Shown piece after piece: positions 26,101 to 36,012 of a DNA stretch of 64,000 nucleotides. Location of the stretch: the NCBI RefSeq assembly GCF_010093535.1, contig NW_022985166.1, forward strand, positions 141,635 through 205,634, read 5' to 3'. A program made the position numbers and the translations under genes. Within the stretch, counting starts at the first letter, position 1; each line of letters opens with the position of its first letter. The notes below the pieces were generated by a model, which saw only the letters and a list, made by a program, of their open reading frames with translations, had not been told where the DNA came from and made no database searches. This DNA comes from Lindgomyces ingoldianus (lineage: Eukaryota > Ascomycota > Dothideomycetes > Pleosporales > Lindgomycetaceae).

Positions 26101-26685
26101 TTACTATTTACTCTAAAGTTTATCTAATTATCTGCATAAGGTTAGAACTAAATTATAGGGGGGCCTTCTAAGTGTAGTCCTATCTAGGATATTATTTCTA
26201 TGTTAGTCTAAAATGCTCTTGTGTTGTATTACATGTAGAGGTAACATTTTATAAAGAATAGTTAAAGGTTCTTTAATAATTCTTTAAAAAGCTTTAAAAA
26301 GGCTAGTTTTAAAGTCTTTTTAGCTATAATACTTACTTTTTTTATTAAAATGTTCTAAATCTTTACTAACTCTACTTATAGTTTATGTATTTAATAAGCT
26401 TAGTTAGTAGCTTTTTAAAGGCTTAAAAATTTAAAAAATTTTTATAATTCTACTACTTTTTAGTAAAGGTTAGTAATTTTTTGCTTAAGTTTTAAAAGCT
26501 TACTAACCTTATTACTAATCTACTAGAGTTTCTTAATATTATCCTAGATTAAATTAATCTGTTCTGCTAGGATAGCTTTACTTTAGGTAGGAACTTTTAT
26601 AGATCCTAATAGTATAGTGTAGGCTATGTTAAAATCTAAGTTGTGTTGTAAAGTAGCTATACTTTTTAAAAAAAGTAGTGTTTAA
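20188..26685 (-). pseudogene. A2 gag-pol relic
   Basis: Reading the minus strand from about 26500 down, the order gag, protease, RT (YLDNVLIY near 23080-23106), RNase H, integrase (the reverse complement of the 21880-22050 region contains the core), and chromodomain (near 20970-21060) matches A1. Stops are frequent in every frame. A2 has fewer changes than A1 at some CpN sites, so a comparison of the two would help separate original from mutated bases. It has no coding function now. Confidence 0.75.
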
Positions 26686-27281
26686 TGTTATAATTCTTAC
26701 TTTAGAAAGCACTTAGGTCTAGTAATATTCCTATAAAAGAAGTAGAACAGATAGTAGAGGCTAATCTAGTAGGGTGTACAGTTCTATGTACAGGCTATTA
26801 GGCTAATAGAGGGTTTTCTTAGAATAACTAGATTATAGTTTGCCCTATGTGCAGCAGTAAAAAGGCTAGGGTTAAACAGTCCTAATAGACAAAGTTAGAG
26901 GTATATATAGTATAAGATATATAAATAGTATTATAGCTCTTTAGAAAGCTAAATGCTACTTAGTTTATATAGTAAATAAACTAAATGTTAAACACACTTT
27001 CTAAAGGTTGTTTAATATAGGAACTATATATATATGCTAGGGCGCTAAGGGGAGCTAGCAGGAGCTAGGGGGAGTCTGCTAAGGAGGGCTCCTATAAGCT
27101 CCCTTTAACTCCCTAGACTTGCAGCCCGTCCTCCTATTAGACAATGCATTCTTCTATAATTACAGGCAGTTGCGTTGCCTCTGTGTCCTCTAATTAGTTT
27201 ATAAGCAAGCCCTGTTCCAATCCAGCTAGATTGTGGAGCTCTGTCGGTGGAGTTACGCTGGTCCAACCGTAGACCGTAACA
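26686..27281 (-). repeat. 5' LTR of A2 (596 bp)
   Basis: Same length as the A1 LTRs. The half next to N1 (27040-27281) keeps normal composition; the other half is AT-shifted. Confidence 0.87.
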
Positions 27282-28845
27282 CAAGGACAGCTAAAAGTAA
27301 TATAGTAAAGTAATAAAAAGTAAATAATAGTTATTTAAAGCATTAACATAATAAAGTAAGCTATTTTACTTTTTATTATCTTTAAAGGCTGCTATTACCT
27401 CTTTGCTTAGTATAAGAAAAAGAATCTGCCTTAGAACTAGGTTATTATAGTCTTTAAAAACAGCTAGATAATAAATAAGTTTAGGCTATAGTAGTTAAAG
27501 CACTTTAATAAGTATATAAAAAAAAGTTATAAGCACTTATTAGCTTTTTATTATTAATAGCTATAAAAGCTATAACTTACTTAATTTCTAGTAGTACTAT
27601 AAAAAGAATAAAATTATTACTATTTATATGCTTCTACACTTATTACACTTTTTATAGCCTTTTAATGTAGGTTGTTTTGCCTCTTTAAAGAAGGTGTATA
27701 AGCGCTAAGCTAAAAATCTTATGTGTAACTAGATTACTTATATTATAAAACTTAAGTTTTTACTATGCTTTATATACACTTATAATGTAGTAATTACTTT
27801 TAGTAATATTTAAAATAGGGTTTAAAGCGCTAGTTTAGTTTTATTTAACTTAAAATAAGTTAAAATAGCTCTTAACATTTAGTTATATACTTTATTACTA
27901 CTACTACTTATTAATAATAAGCCTTAGTAGTTATAAACTTTAAGTAATACTTTTAAATTTAGGTTATAATTAATGCTTATAAAGGTAAGAATTTAAAAGC
28001 ATATAAATAGCTTACTAATATTTATAGTAAAAGCTTTTAAGAAAGTCTTAAAGAGGGCAGCAATTATTACACATAAGCTAGTATTAGTGTAAAAGAAGAT
28101 TATAAAGCTTTAAGTAGCAAATAAAGCTGCTACATAACATAGATTGCATAAAAGAAAGCAGATTTAGGCAAAAAAAACTTTAATAGTTAAGAATAAAGCT
28201 TATCTAACTGCTTTAAAGAAGTTTAGAGCGCGTAGTAATAAAAAGAAGCTAAAGACGCAGGTGCGCGCTAAAGAAGGTAAGCTAAGTTAAAGGTAATATA
28301 GGCAGTGCAATTAGACTAGACATAACTTGCGTATGTGTAAGAAAGTAGTAGAAGTAGACTCTAAATAATATCTTACGTTATATTACTTTATACAGGGCTA
28401 AAGTAGGCTGTTTTGCGCTAGAATAGGGTGGTTTTAGTAGGGGCTTGGCAAAAGTGGCCGGCTAACCCGTGTGGCCGGCCAACCTGTTAGGTACGTTATA
28501 GCTTAAACATATGTTTAATTATAAGACTAAAGTAAAAGTGTAATAAGTGTACTAACTTTTATTTTTAGATAGCTATAGATTACATGTTTTAATAAAGTTT
28601 ATTAAGTACTATAATAATAATAAGATTCTTCTAGCTGTATACCTACTACATGCAACTTATACACTGCAGCCTCTTAGTGTCTATATGTTTAAACCTTTTT
28701 TATTAGCTTACTTAGCTAAGCTAGCTAGCTTTATAGATAGATGCTAGAGACTATTATTAATTAAAAAAAGGACCTCTATAGTATGTTTAATAAGGCCTAG
28801 AAAATGTTCTTTAAGCATAAAACTATTCTTAGTGCTTTTAAAGTA

Positions 28846-29945
28846 ACGTACTTTACAGGCAAGTTGCTTACACACCTAAGTTACTTACTTTTACTAAGAC
28901 CTTACTAAACTACTTTTTCTACACTAATGTATTTCTAATAACACTGCTTAAACATGCTAAAAGAACATTAAATATAACTTATACTTTAAGCTTTTAAATA
29001 AAACATAAAACTTTTAAAGAAACATGCTGTAGCTATGTATAAAGTCTTTTAAAAAATAATAAATAACTATAGCACTAGATAACTTTTATAAGCTAATTTT
29101 ATAGCTAACTTATAAAGGCTAAGTAATAATAAAAAGTAGGTAATTATTAAGACTATTCTTAAGCTATATATATAAGAATTTTCCTCTTAGATAGCATTTA
29201 TAGCTAATATAGCTAATTCTTTACACGCTAAGTGTAATCTAGGCTATATTAGCATAAACTAGCCTAGTATATTTATAAAGTGTTATTTAAAGCTTAAAGT
29301 AAAGTTTTAAGCATAAGTATAGTTAATAAATATTTAGCTTATAATAAAGCTTATCTTACTAAAGTTAAATATATTATTATTTTAGATACTATACTTAGCT
29401 TTAAGATTCTTTATAAAGCTAAACTTACTTTAAATTACTTTAAAACTCTTATAAAAAGCTTTTTTATAGTTATACTACACTTAAATATTACTTTAAGCTT
29501 TAGATAATACTTTTTAAACATACTAAGCTAGTTTATGCTAATATAGCCTAGATTATACTTAGCGTGTAAAGAATTAGCTATATTAGCTATAAATGCTATT
29601 TAAAAAGAAAATCCTTATATATATAACTTAAGTATAGTCTTAATAATTACCTACTTTTTATTATTACCTAGCCTTTATAAGTTAGCTATAGAATTAACTT
29701 ATAAAGGTTGTCTAGTGCTATAGTTATTTATTATTTTTTAAAAAAACTTTATACATAGCTATAGTATGTTTCTTTAAAAGTTTTATGTTTTATTTAAAAG
29801 CTTAAAGTATAAGCTATATCTAATATTTTTTTAGCGTGTCTAAGTAGTGTTGTTAGAAATGCATTAGTATAAGAAAAGTAGTTTAGTAGGGTTTTAGTAA
29901 AAGTAAGCAACTTAGGTGTATAAGCAACTTGCCTGTAAAGTATAT
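28846..29945. mobile_element. Fold-back pogo derivative M1 (1100 bp)
   Basis: Begins ACGTACTTTACAGGC at TA 28844-28845 and ends in the degraded complement before TA 29946-29947. The two halves are inverted copies of the 5' end of family M (arms about 482 bp), separated by about 136 bp of unpaired M sequence. The longer arm is on the right. No transposase C-terminal part is present, so it needed enzyme from elsewhere. Confidence 0.88.
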
Positions 29946-30864
29946 TAACTAGTTTATTACTATTTAAGCTATAAGTAGTTTTAGATTAATTTTACTAGAG
30001 GTAAAAAAAGCAACTATCTTCTAGTAAAAGCACTAGCTTAGCGCTTAGTATAAAAAATTAAAAAAAGTTAAAAGCTTTTTAAATAAAGTTATTAGTAATC
30101 TTTATAAAAAAGATATATAAAAGCTTAAGAAGACTATTTAGTTATTCTTAGTATATTGTATCCTTCTCTAGCATAAGCTTAAGCAGGTTAAGAATGCGCT
30201 AATTAATAAAAAGAAGCGCTGCTAGCATAGCAAGCCTCTTCTACTAGAAGCACCTTTAGAATATTATAGTAGCGCACCTTTTTAGTCTCTAAATAAAGTC
30301 TAAAAAGCATATAATTATTAAGCATAAAAAAATACAAAAAAAAAGCTTTACAGCTTTAAAAATAAAAAAATGTAAAATGTAAAAAAGTAAAAAAAAGCTA
30401 AAAAAGCGCACATAGTTAAAAGAAAAAAGCAGAAAGTAGTAATAGTAAATAAGGCTTACTTACAAAAGCTTAAGATAAAAGCAGCTTAATAAAAAAAGGT
30501 AGAGCTTACTTAGCAGGTTAATTAACAGCTTAAAAATAACTTCTAGCAGGCAATAAAGAGTAAGCAGAAAGCTCCTACGCCTATTACTAGTACACTAGAG
30601 GATTTTAATAATAATGCAGCATTAAATAAAAAAAAGGAGCTAGCATTAAGTAAAACTTAACGCAGTAGGTAAATTAACCTTTTTATAAAGTATTACATGT
30701 AAATTATTGCTAGGAATAGAATTTATAGCATTTAATTAGTATTATAATAAAAAATTTATATAATTTATAATTTATGTAAGTCTCTAGAGCTTTAAAAGTA
30801 AAAGGCGCAGATTGCTAAAATTGTGCATTACGCGAGGCCGTGCATTACGCGCTAAAACATGGTA

Positions 30865-31182
30865 GCTCAAGTCCCTCGCTTTTCTCGCGATGTAACTCCC
30901 AGCCATCTTTTTCTTGCCAGCTCCAGAAACACAGCACTAGTTCTCTCACCATTTCTACCTCAATCTTGGCAGGTTGCATTGGTAGAAGCTAAGCATGCGG
31001 GGAAATGCGACGGATAATAACCAATGCCACCCTGGTCTACGTGGAATGTCCCCTCTTCGCCTGCGCCTGGACCTAATGCACGTGCCGCGTACCTGTGTGT
31101 CTGACTACCTACAAAATCTTGGTCATTGCCATGTCGACAGCCCCAAGGCTTATTTTACTCTTCCTAGAACCTCGCTACGACA
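30865..31182 (+). promoter_or_regulatory. Short upstream region of the GH20 gene
   Basis: Only 318 bp separate the end of transposon P1 from the GH20 start codon. Composition switches abruptly from AT-rich to normal at P1's end. A CCAAT motif lies at 31021-31025. Out-of-frame ATGs near 30995, 31005 and 31131 would precede the main start if transcription begins early. No clear TATA box was seen. Confidence 0.35.
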
Positions 31183-33492
31183 ATGTTGTGGGTGTTGTGT
31201 GCCTTCTTTGGTGTCGTTTCAGCACTGCAGGCTCTGCCGCCGGTTCAATGGCTCAGCAGCAATGCTTCGTCGGCGGGGTTTTCGATCGCTAAGTCTCTCA
31301 AGATAATATATCTGAAGAAAGATTTTGTGGGTCATACCGATACCGAAGGTTTAACTCTAATACCGCCGACCGCCTACGAGTTTGCAGAGACGTTTCGCCA
31401 AGACCTCTCACAACTTTTTGGATCCTACTGGATGCTGGAAAAGGTTGAGGAATTCCCGGCTACTGGAATCTTCCTTGGGCCATTTAGGGATGGGGCGAGT
31501 CAATTGACATACGAGAATGGCATTGCGACTGAAGAAGGGTATGAACTTGAAGTCACCGGACAGAGCGTTTACATCGGCGGAACCGGTTCTCGAGGCATGT
31601 TTTGGGGGACAAGAACGCTTCTGCAAGAGCTCTTAATTGCGAATGGAACAGATCTACCCTCAGGTCGAATCGTAGATGCACCGGCATATGCCACAAGGGG
31701 CTACATGTTGGACGCGGGCCGGAAATGGTACTCTCCATCTTTTCTGAAAGAGCTTTGCACCTACGCTTCCTTCTTTAAGATGTCCGAGTTCCACTATCAC
31801 TCTAGTGATAACTATCCTTTAAGTCGAGGCTACAATGGGACGTGGAATAAAATATTCTCTCACTTCTCGCTTTATCCAGAACATCCTGGTCTCCGTGGTA
31901 TCATTCAAAGGAAGAATGAGACGCTATTAAGAGCAGATTTTGAAGAATTCCAAAAGCATTGCGCGCAGAGAGGGGTCACTGTCATCCCAGAGATCGAAGC
32001 TCCGGGGCATTGTCTAGCTATCACAAAATGGAAGCCTGAACTTGCATTGGCGAAGAAAGATCTGCTGAATCTGACGCACCCGGAAGCGATCCCAACGGTA
32101 AAAGCGATATGGGCGGAATTTTTGCCCTGGTTTCAAACTAAGGAGGTTCATATTGGAGCGGATGAGTACGACTTCACGCTAGCGGACGATTATATCAGTT
32201 TCGTAAACGAGATATCAGATTTTGTAAATTCAACTTCAGGGAAGAGAGTCAGAATATGGGGCACATACGAGCCGTCCGAGAATCTGACCATCTCAAAAGA
32301 CGTCATTGCCCAGCACTGGCAATACGGACAATCCGACCCTGTAATCCTCCAAAGTGAGGGGTACGACATAATCAACTCGGAAGATTGGTGGGCTTACATG
32401 AGTCTGAAAAATGACCACACACCCATTCTCCCAGCCCCGTATTCTCAGTTCTACAACATCACCCGAACGATGAACTTTGCGAATGTTCCCGGATGGCAGT
32501 GGGATCCTGCGCTTTTCAACTCGGTGAATGCTACCGAGCAACTTGCCCCCAGCGCAAGTAGGAATAGAGGCGCGATCCTCGCGGCCTGGAATGACAACGG
32601 CCCAGATGCGACCACGCAACTCGAGGCATACTACGCGATGCGAAACGGGATCCCTGTTGTCGGCGCGCGAGCGTGGTCTGGGTCTCGTGGCCCGAATATC
32701 ACCACCACAAGTCTGTCCTCTACACTAGACTTCCTGATTCCAAAAGCACCCGGGCAGAATTTAGAGCGTCGAATCTCATCTTTACACTCCCCTTCTTCTG
32801 GTGCCCCTCTTCTTTCTTGGTCCCGTCAGCCGTCGGATCCTGCGAATGTCACGGTGACGCTAGGCAAAGGGTCCTACGGCCCTCCATATACCCTGACGAT
32901 GCGCATCTCGGCACCCTTCCTCTTGTCCGGACCTGATAGCTCGCTCTCTCTTACCACCATTCCCACAAACGCCTCTAACTCCACCATAACTGTTCAAACC
33001 ATCGTCTTCACAACCGCCGACAACTTTCCATACCCACTCCGCTCCGTCTCCCTCTCGTCCCTCTCTCCCACTGACCCCGACCATGCAGGCCGCATATTCA
33101 CAAACATTACCACCTCAACCCACAACCCCGTCCCCATCGATGTCCCCGCCGACATCCGGATCGAAACAGATATAGTGAACGGAAGTCGGGTCTGGGTGGA
33201 CGGTGTGTTTGCTGGTCGTTTTGAGGTTTTTATTTTTGGTGGGCGGAATACACTGTTTTCGTGGAGTCAGATGGCGTTGGTGGCGCCTGTCGACGTTGTC
33301 CAGGGGGGTATGGATTCTTTGGTTTTGGAGATGGGGGTTGGAAGTATGGTGGGGGGTGCAGGGAATTGTACTGGAAATCTGGTGTCAAATGGGGCTGGGG
33401 TTGGGGCCCGGCCGGTGTGGCTAAGAGGTGCTGTTGGGTGGGTGGCGGTTGTTTGGGGAGGATTTATATGGTTGGGATTATTGCAATACTAG
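31183..33492 (+). CDS. GH20 beta-N-acetylhexosaminidase-like protein, probably GPI-anchored
   Basis: A 769-residue intronless frame. Residues 1-15 (MLWVLCAFFGVVSAL) look like a signal peptide, which supports this start. About 30-165 resembles the alpha/beta domain before GH20 barrels. The barrel begins near 170 with RGYMLDAGRKWYS (Arg172 and Asp177 fit substrate-binding positions), continues with IPEIEAPGH (268-276), and has the catalytic pair Asp327-Glu328 in HIGADEYD. In this family Asp orients the substrate acetamido group and Glu is the acid/base. A beta-rich domain fills about 540-730. The last 22 residues are hydrophobic and follow a small-residue Gly/Asn/Ala stretch, as in GPI signals. 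Many N-X-S/T sites suggest secretion. It would remove terminal GlcNAc or GalNAc, perhaps in wall or chitin turnover; the substrate is inferred. It is longer than typical secreted fungal NagA enzymes (about 600 residues). Confidence 0.88.
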   Translation: MLWVLCAFFGVVSALQALPPVQWLSSNASSAGFSIAKSLKIIYLKKDFVGHTDTEGLTLIPPTAYEFAETFRQDLSQLFGSYWMLEKVEEFPATGIFLGPFRDGASQLTYENGIATEEGYELEVTGQSVYIGGTGSRGMFWGTRTLLQELLIANGTDLPSGRIVDAPAYATRGYMLDAGRKWYSPSFLKELCTYASFFKMSEFHYHSSDNYPLSRGYNGTWNKIFSHFSLYPEHPGLRGIIQRKNETLLRADFEEFQKHCAQRGVTVIPEIEAPGHCLAITKWKPELALAKKDLLNLTHPEAIPTVKAIWAEFLPWFQTKEVHIGADEYDFTLADDYISFVNEISDFVNSTSGKRVRIWGTYEPSENLTISKDVIAQHWQYGQSDPVILQSEGYDIINSEDWWAYMSLKNDHTPILPAPYSQFYNITRTMNFANVPGWQWDPALFNSVNATEQLAPSASRNRGAILAAWNDNGPDATTQLEAYYAMRNGIPVVGARAWSGSRGPNITTTSLSSTLDFLIPKAPGQNLERRISSLHSPSSGAPLLSWSRQPSDPANVTVTLGKGSYGPPYTLTMRISAPFLLSGPDSSLSLTTIPTNASNSTITVQTIVFTTADNFPYPLRSVSLSSLSPTDPDHAGRIFTNITTSTHNPVPIDVPADIRIETDIVNGSRVWVDGVFAGRFEVFIFGGRNTLFSWSQMALVAPVDVVQGGMDSLVLEMGVGSMVGGAGNCTGNLVSNGAGVGARPVWLRGAVGWVAVVWGGFIWLGLLQY

Positions 33493-33885
33493 CTGTGAGG
33501 GGGAGAGCAGTAGATTATGGATGGCGAGAGGGAGGCTTGAGACTGAATACTAGGCAAGTTCAGCGGTTTAGACATACTGGTCACACTCGCACATCACAAG
33601 CCAGCAGCCTTTCCGACCCTATTCCTCCACTCCGTCCGTATGCATGTTCACGAAGTTATTCCTCATTGACGTGACGGTCAATGTACCTTTTCCCTTTGCA
33701 TTACTAATAATAGTTCAGACCGACTAATCCTACCGGAATCTCCAGGAATTGCGAAGCTTAGACATGAATTTGAACGCCCATTCATAGCACGAAGTTAGAT
33801 TCTGTATAGAACTCCTGCTCTCTTGTAACTATAGCCACAGATACGGAAGAAGTGATGTTTTGGGGAGGGATATGGAAGCACGGGC
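33493..33885. other. Intergenic, no gene seen
   Basis: Normal-composition sequence after the GH20 stop. The short frames here overlap the gene or lack protein-like composition. It presumably holds the GH20 3' UTR; no clear terminator or polyadenylation signal was identified. Confidence 0.4.
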
Positions 33886-34211
33886 TTAAGCTATGAGGAG
33901 GCCGTGGAAGACATTGATTTGTTCGTGATATCCATGTATGCGGAAGCCCAGTGTCTTCGTTTTTCTCCTGTTATAGGCGGTTTGGATCCGGTCTGAGAGG
34001 TAGTCGTTGATGGCTTGAGCGTTGATGAGATAGGCCCTCACGCGTTGGTGCATTGTGCGGGGCTTGGGAAGATCTTCCTTGCGATTCGTTATCTCCAACC
34101 GGCGAAGACGCTCTGAATGCAACAGAGAGCCGAGATTTACATTGCCTATTGGACATCGGATATAGTGAGGTCAAATAGTGTCCACTGCACTTGTTGGAAG
34201 GGGTCGACCAT
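33886..34211 (-). pseudogene. Short gene remnant with an apparent frameshift
   Basis: From an ATG at 34211 the minus strand encodes 21 residues (MVDPFQQVQWTLFDLTISDV) and then a TAG at 34146-34148. One frame over, an overlapping open stretch continues to TAA at 33886-33888 with protein-like text (GNVNLGSLLHSERLRRLE, then RVRAYLINAQAINDYLSD and GFRIHGYHEQINVFHGL). The two join without a gap if one frameshift is assumed. No GT..AG intron of plausible length and phase was found to explain the switch. The family is not recognised. It may be a decayed single-copy gene, a sequencing indel or chance. It is separated by about 290 bp from the CorA-like gene on the same strand. Confidence 0.3.
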
Positions 34212-34504
34212 GGTACTAGCTAGAAGGGATGATTGGATAAGCCGAGTCGTTATATTCTGGGGATGATGTGCTTATCAGAAAGAATACTAATTTAATTAAA
34301 GCTAGAAATCCATCTTACTATTCAACTTTGGGGTGGAAACAACTAGCACAACAAAAGAATCCATAGGAAAAGGTCTAGAAGCGAAGTGGAAACCCTCACG
34401 TCGTATAAAAGGAGTATGAGCCGTATGAACATATCTTAGACCAATATACCTGATTCTCGTTGCCCCGCACTCATTGCACTGCAAAATAAAGGAATAGCCA
34501 CTCC
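34212..34504. other. Intergenic, no gene seen
   Basis: Normal-composition sequence downstream of the CorA-like stop. Short frames on the minus strand lack recognisable content. It probably includes the 3' UTR of the transporter gene. Confidence 0.4.
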
Positions 34505-36010
34505 TTACACTTCTCCCATCGTCTGCCTAGTCGATCTTCTTGATTTTGCTGACAGCGAAAGCCCCGTCAACCGCCTTATTGTGGGACTTTTGATCGACCC
34601 TGTTTCCTCATCGTTATCTTTCTGCTCTTCCTCCCCCTCCTCTTCCTTCTCCTCCTCACCGTCTTTATCTTCATCCTTTTCTTTCTTTTCCTCGTCCTCT
34701 TCCGCCTTCTTCCGCGCCTTCACCTCCTCCCAATCCAGTTTCTTCTCTGACTTGTACAGCCATGCATACCAAGCCCCAACAGTAACGACCGTTGCGAGAA
34801 TGCAAGTTACAAGGAATACCCACCACCCCTCACTGGCTACTCTCTGACCTGGGACACCCCAGTTTTCGAAATTGAACACAGTGCCGCTGAAGACAGCTGC
34901 TACGGCTGTCATTGGCAGAAAGGTCAGTGTTAAGATGCTTATAGTTCTCATTGCTGAAGAGTCTTGCTTTGCGGCGCGAGCGACGCGGTAGTTGAGCTGC
35001 GCGTCGCGCTGAAGCATGCGGTTGTACAAGACTTGGAAAAGCGTTGTGGAGATGGTGTAGCAGTATTCTAAATTGTTGATAACGCTCTTCATCCGCTTGT
35101 CTAGATATTCCAGCTCGTAGGCTCCTCGATCCTCGCGGCCCAACCATGGCCCGTCGTCTGTGCTAATGGGCCCGTTTCGGTAAGCCCGGACCGTTTGCAT
35201 AATCTCCTGCAACGTGGAGCTGAAGTCTCGGAGGTGGTCGATATAGACGCGATGGATTGCTAGAGACTTCTGTTCGCCGAAAAGCCGCGAATTGATGTCA
35301 TCGAAGTCATCGTTTTCGAGTTTATAGCCCCTAGACCGGAAGTAATCCGTGTCGATTGTCACACCAATCTCTGCCTCGATCTCCAGGAGATCACGGACAT
35401 TGCGCTGGATACGGCGGCGACACCAGCTTCCGCACGCCGTAAATAGGTAGCCAATTAGGTGGAGAGGTTCGGTAAGAAGGGGCCCTTTATTGTCCTGGAG
35501 CATGGCCAGTATGCCAGCCTCGTCCAAAGTCTTCTTGGCTGAGACGAACAGGTTATGTGTGTTGGTGCGGTAGTTGATTCGACAGATGAACCAGCAATAC
35601 ACATCGCCATAAGGAGCCCAATCGCAACCAAAACTAACGGCGCAAATGCCATCTTCATCTCGCTCTATCATATACTCCAGGGAGCCCATATCATCGCTAT
35701 TAAACCTGGTCTTTAACAAAGTTTTCGGCACTCCTACAGTCTTGTGCCAATAGGAGAATTCTTCTTGGGTGATTCGGACCGGTGTTACTTGGCCAGTAGT
35801 TCCCTGTGAGTGGAAGATTTTAAATGTAGGCAAGAGCTCGTTTTCCAGAGCGAGGAATTCCTTCAGGCCTTGGGTTTCAAGCTTCCTCGCCCCAGAGGCA
35901 TCCAAGATGTATGGATGGAACTCGGTAGTTTCAGCGAAAGTCCATCGGTTCACCACGTTGAAGTCGTCGAACTCCTCCTCTGTCCATGGCTCTGTCTTCT
36001 CGTCGGACAT
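34505..36010 (-). CDS. CorA-like divalent-cation (Mg2+) transporter family protein
   Basis: 501 residues from the ATG at 36010 (MSDEKTEPW); the frame extends four codons further only with a TTG start. The N-terminal 330 residues are soluble and mixed alpha/beta, with long helices at about 255-355 as in the CorA cytoplasmic funnel. Two hydrophobic segments lie near the C-terminus: about 356-379 (TISILTLTFLPMTAVAAVFS) and about 395-419 (starting GWWVFLVTCILATVV). This two-helix end with a FLPMTAVAAVFS stretch is typical of fungal CorA-like proteins. The signature GMN after the first helix is absent; the loop reads SGTVFNFENWG, so metal selectivity is uncertain. A strongly charged Lys/Glu/Asp tail (about 433-470) follows. 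Likely a membrane protein; the metal is inferred from family only. A 62-codon upstream ORF ends 2 bp before the start. Confidence 0.82.
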   Translation of the reverse strand: MSDEKTEPWTEEEFDDFNVVNRWTFAETTEFHPYILDASGARKLETQGLKEFLALENELLPTFKIFHSQGTTGQVTPVRITQEEFSYWHKTVGVPKTLLKTRFNSDDMGSLEYMIERDEDGICAVSFGCDWAPYGDVYCWFICRINYRTNTHNLFVSAKKTLDEAGILAMLQDNKGPLLTEPLHLIGYLFTACGSWCRRRIQRNVRDLLEIEAEIGVTIDTDYFRSRGYKLENDDFDDINSRLFGEQKSLAIHRVYIDHLRDFSSTLQEIMQTVRAYRNGPISTDDGPWLGREDRGAYELEYLDKRMKSVINNLEYCYTISTTLFQVLYNRMLQRDAQLNYRVARAAKQDSSAMRTISILTLTFLPMTAVAAVFSGTVFNFENWGVPGQRVASEGWWVFLVTCILATVVTVGAWYAWLYKSEKKLDWEEVKARKKAEEDEEKKEKDEDKDGEEEKEEEGEEEQKDNDEETGSIKSPTIRRLTGLSLSAKSRRSTRQTMGEV

Positions 36011-36012
36011 CG

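Larger units (their letters stand above)
19425..27281 (-). mobile_element. Gypsy element A2 (family A) nested in N1, minus strand
   Basis: LTRs 19425-20187 (3' LTR, enlarged by a solo LTR) and 26686-27281 (5' LTR). CAAGG is duplicated at 19420-19424 and 27282-27286. The purine tract, in reverse complement, lies at about 20188-20204. Pol landmarks are on the minus strand, including VYLDNVLIY near 23080-23106. Both LTRs are 596 bp after removing the nested solo LTR. The element is RIP-degraded but collinear with A1. Confidence 0.9.
18773..28496 (+). mobile_element. Pogo element N1, split by gypsy A2
   Basis: Ends begin ACGTACCTAACAGGTTGG, and TA flanks both sides (18771-18772, 28497-28498). 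Subtracting A2 and one CAAGG leaves 1862 bp, the usual Fot1/pogo size. A Fot1-like block YNFNKLSFIIS can be read near 19350-19380, and a C-terminal CCHC-like RQCN*TRHNLRMC near 28300-28345. All frames carry stops. It sits inside P1 and is the same family as the deleted copy N2. Confidence 0.85.
17921..30862 (+). mobile_element. Pogo/Fot1-type element P1, split by N1 and M1
   Basis: Inverted ends CAGTGTTTTAGCG (17921) and CGCTAAAACATGG (30862), with TA on both sides (17919-17920, 30863-30864). Each end holds two copies of GCATTACGCG. Without the nested elements it is about 2.1 kb. Transposase text is on the + strand. An N-terminal helix-turn-helix region reads AAVARQYSVNQSTL near 18060-18110. 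After N1, the DDE domain end reads ATYTLQPLSVYMFKP near 28650-28695, matching the HATHTLQPLDV-type motif of Fot1/pogo transposases. A basic tail follows near 30150-30290. Stops are scattered, so it is dead. It is the oldest layer of a four-deep nest. Confidence 0.8.

Noticed and set aside
31408..33674. Several 60-137-codon frames overlapping the GH20 gene
   Set aside because: They are alternate-frame shadows of a well-supported 769-codon gene.
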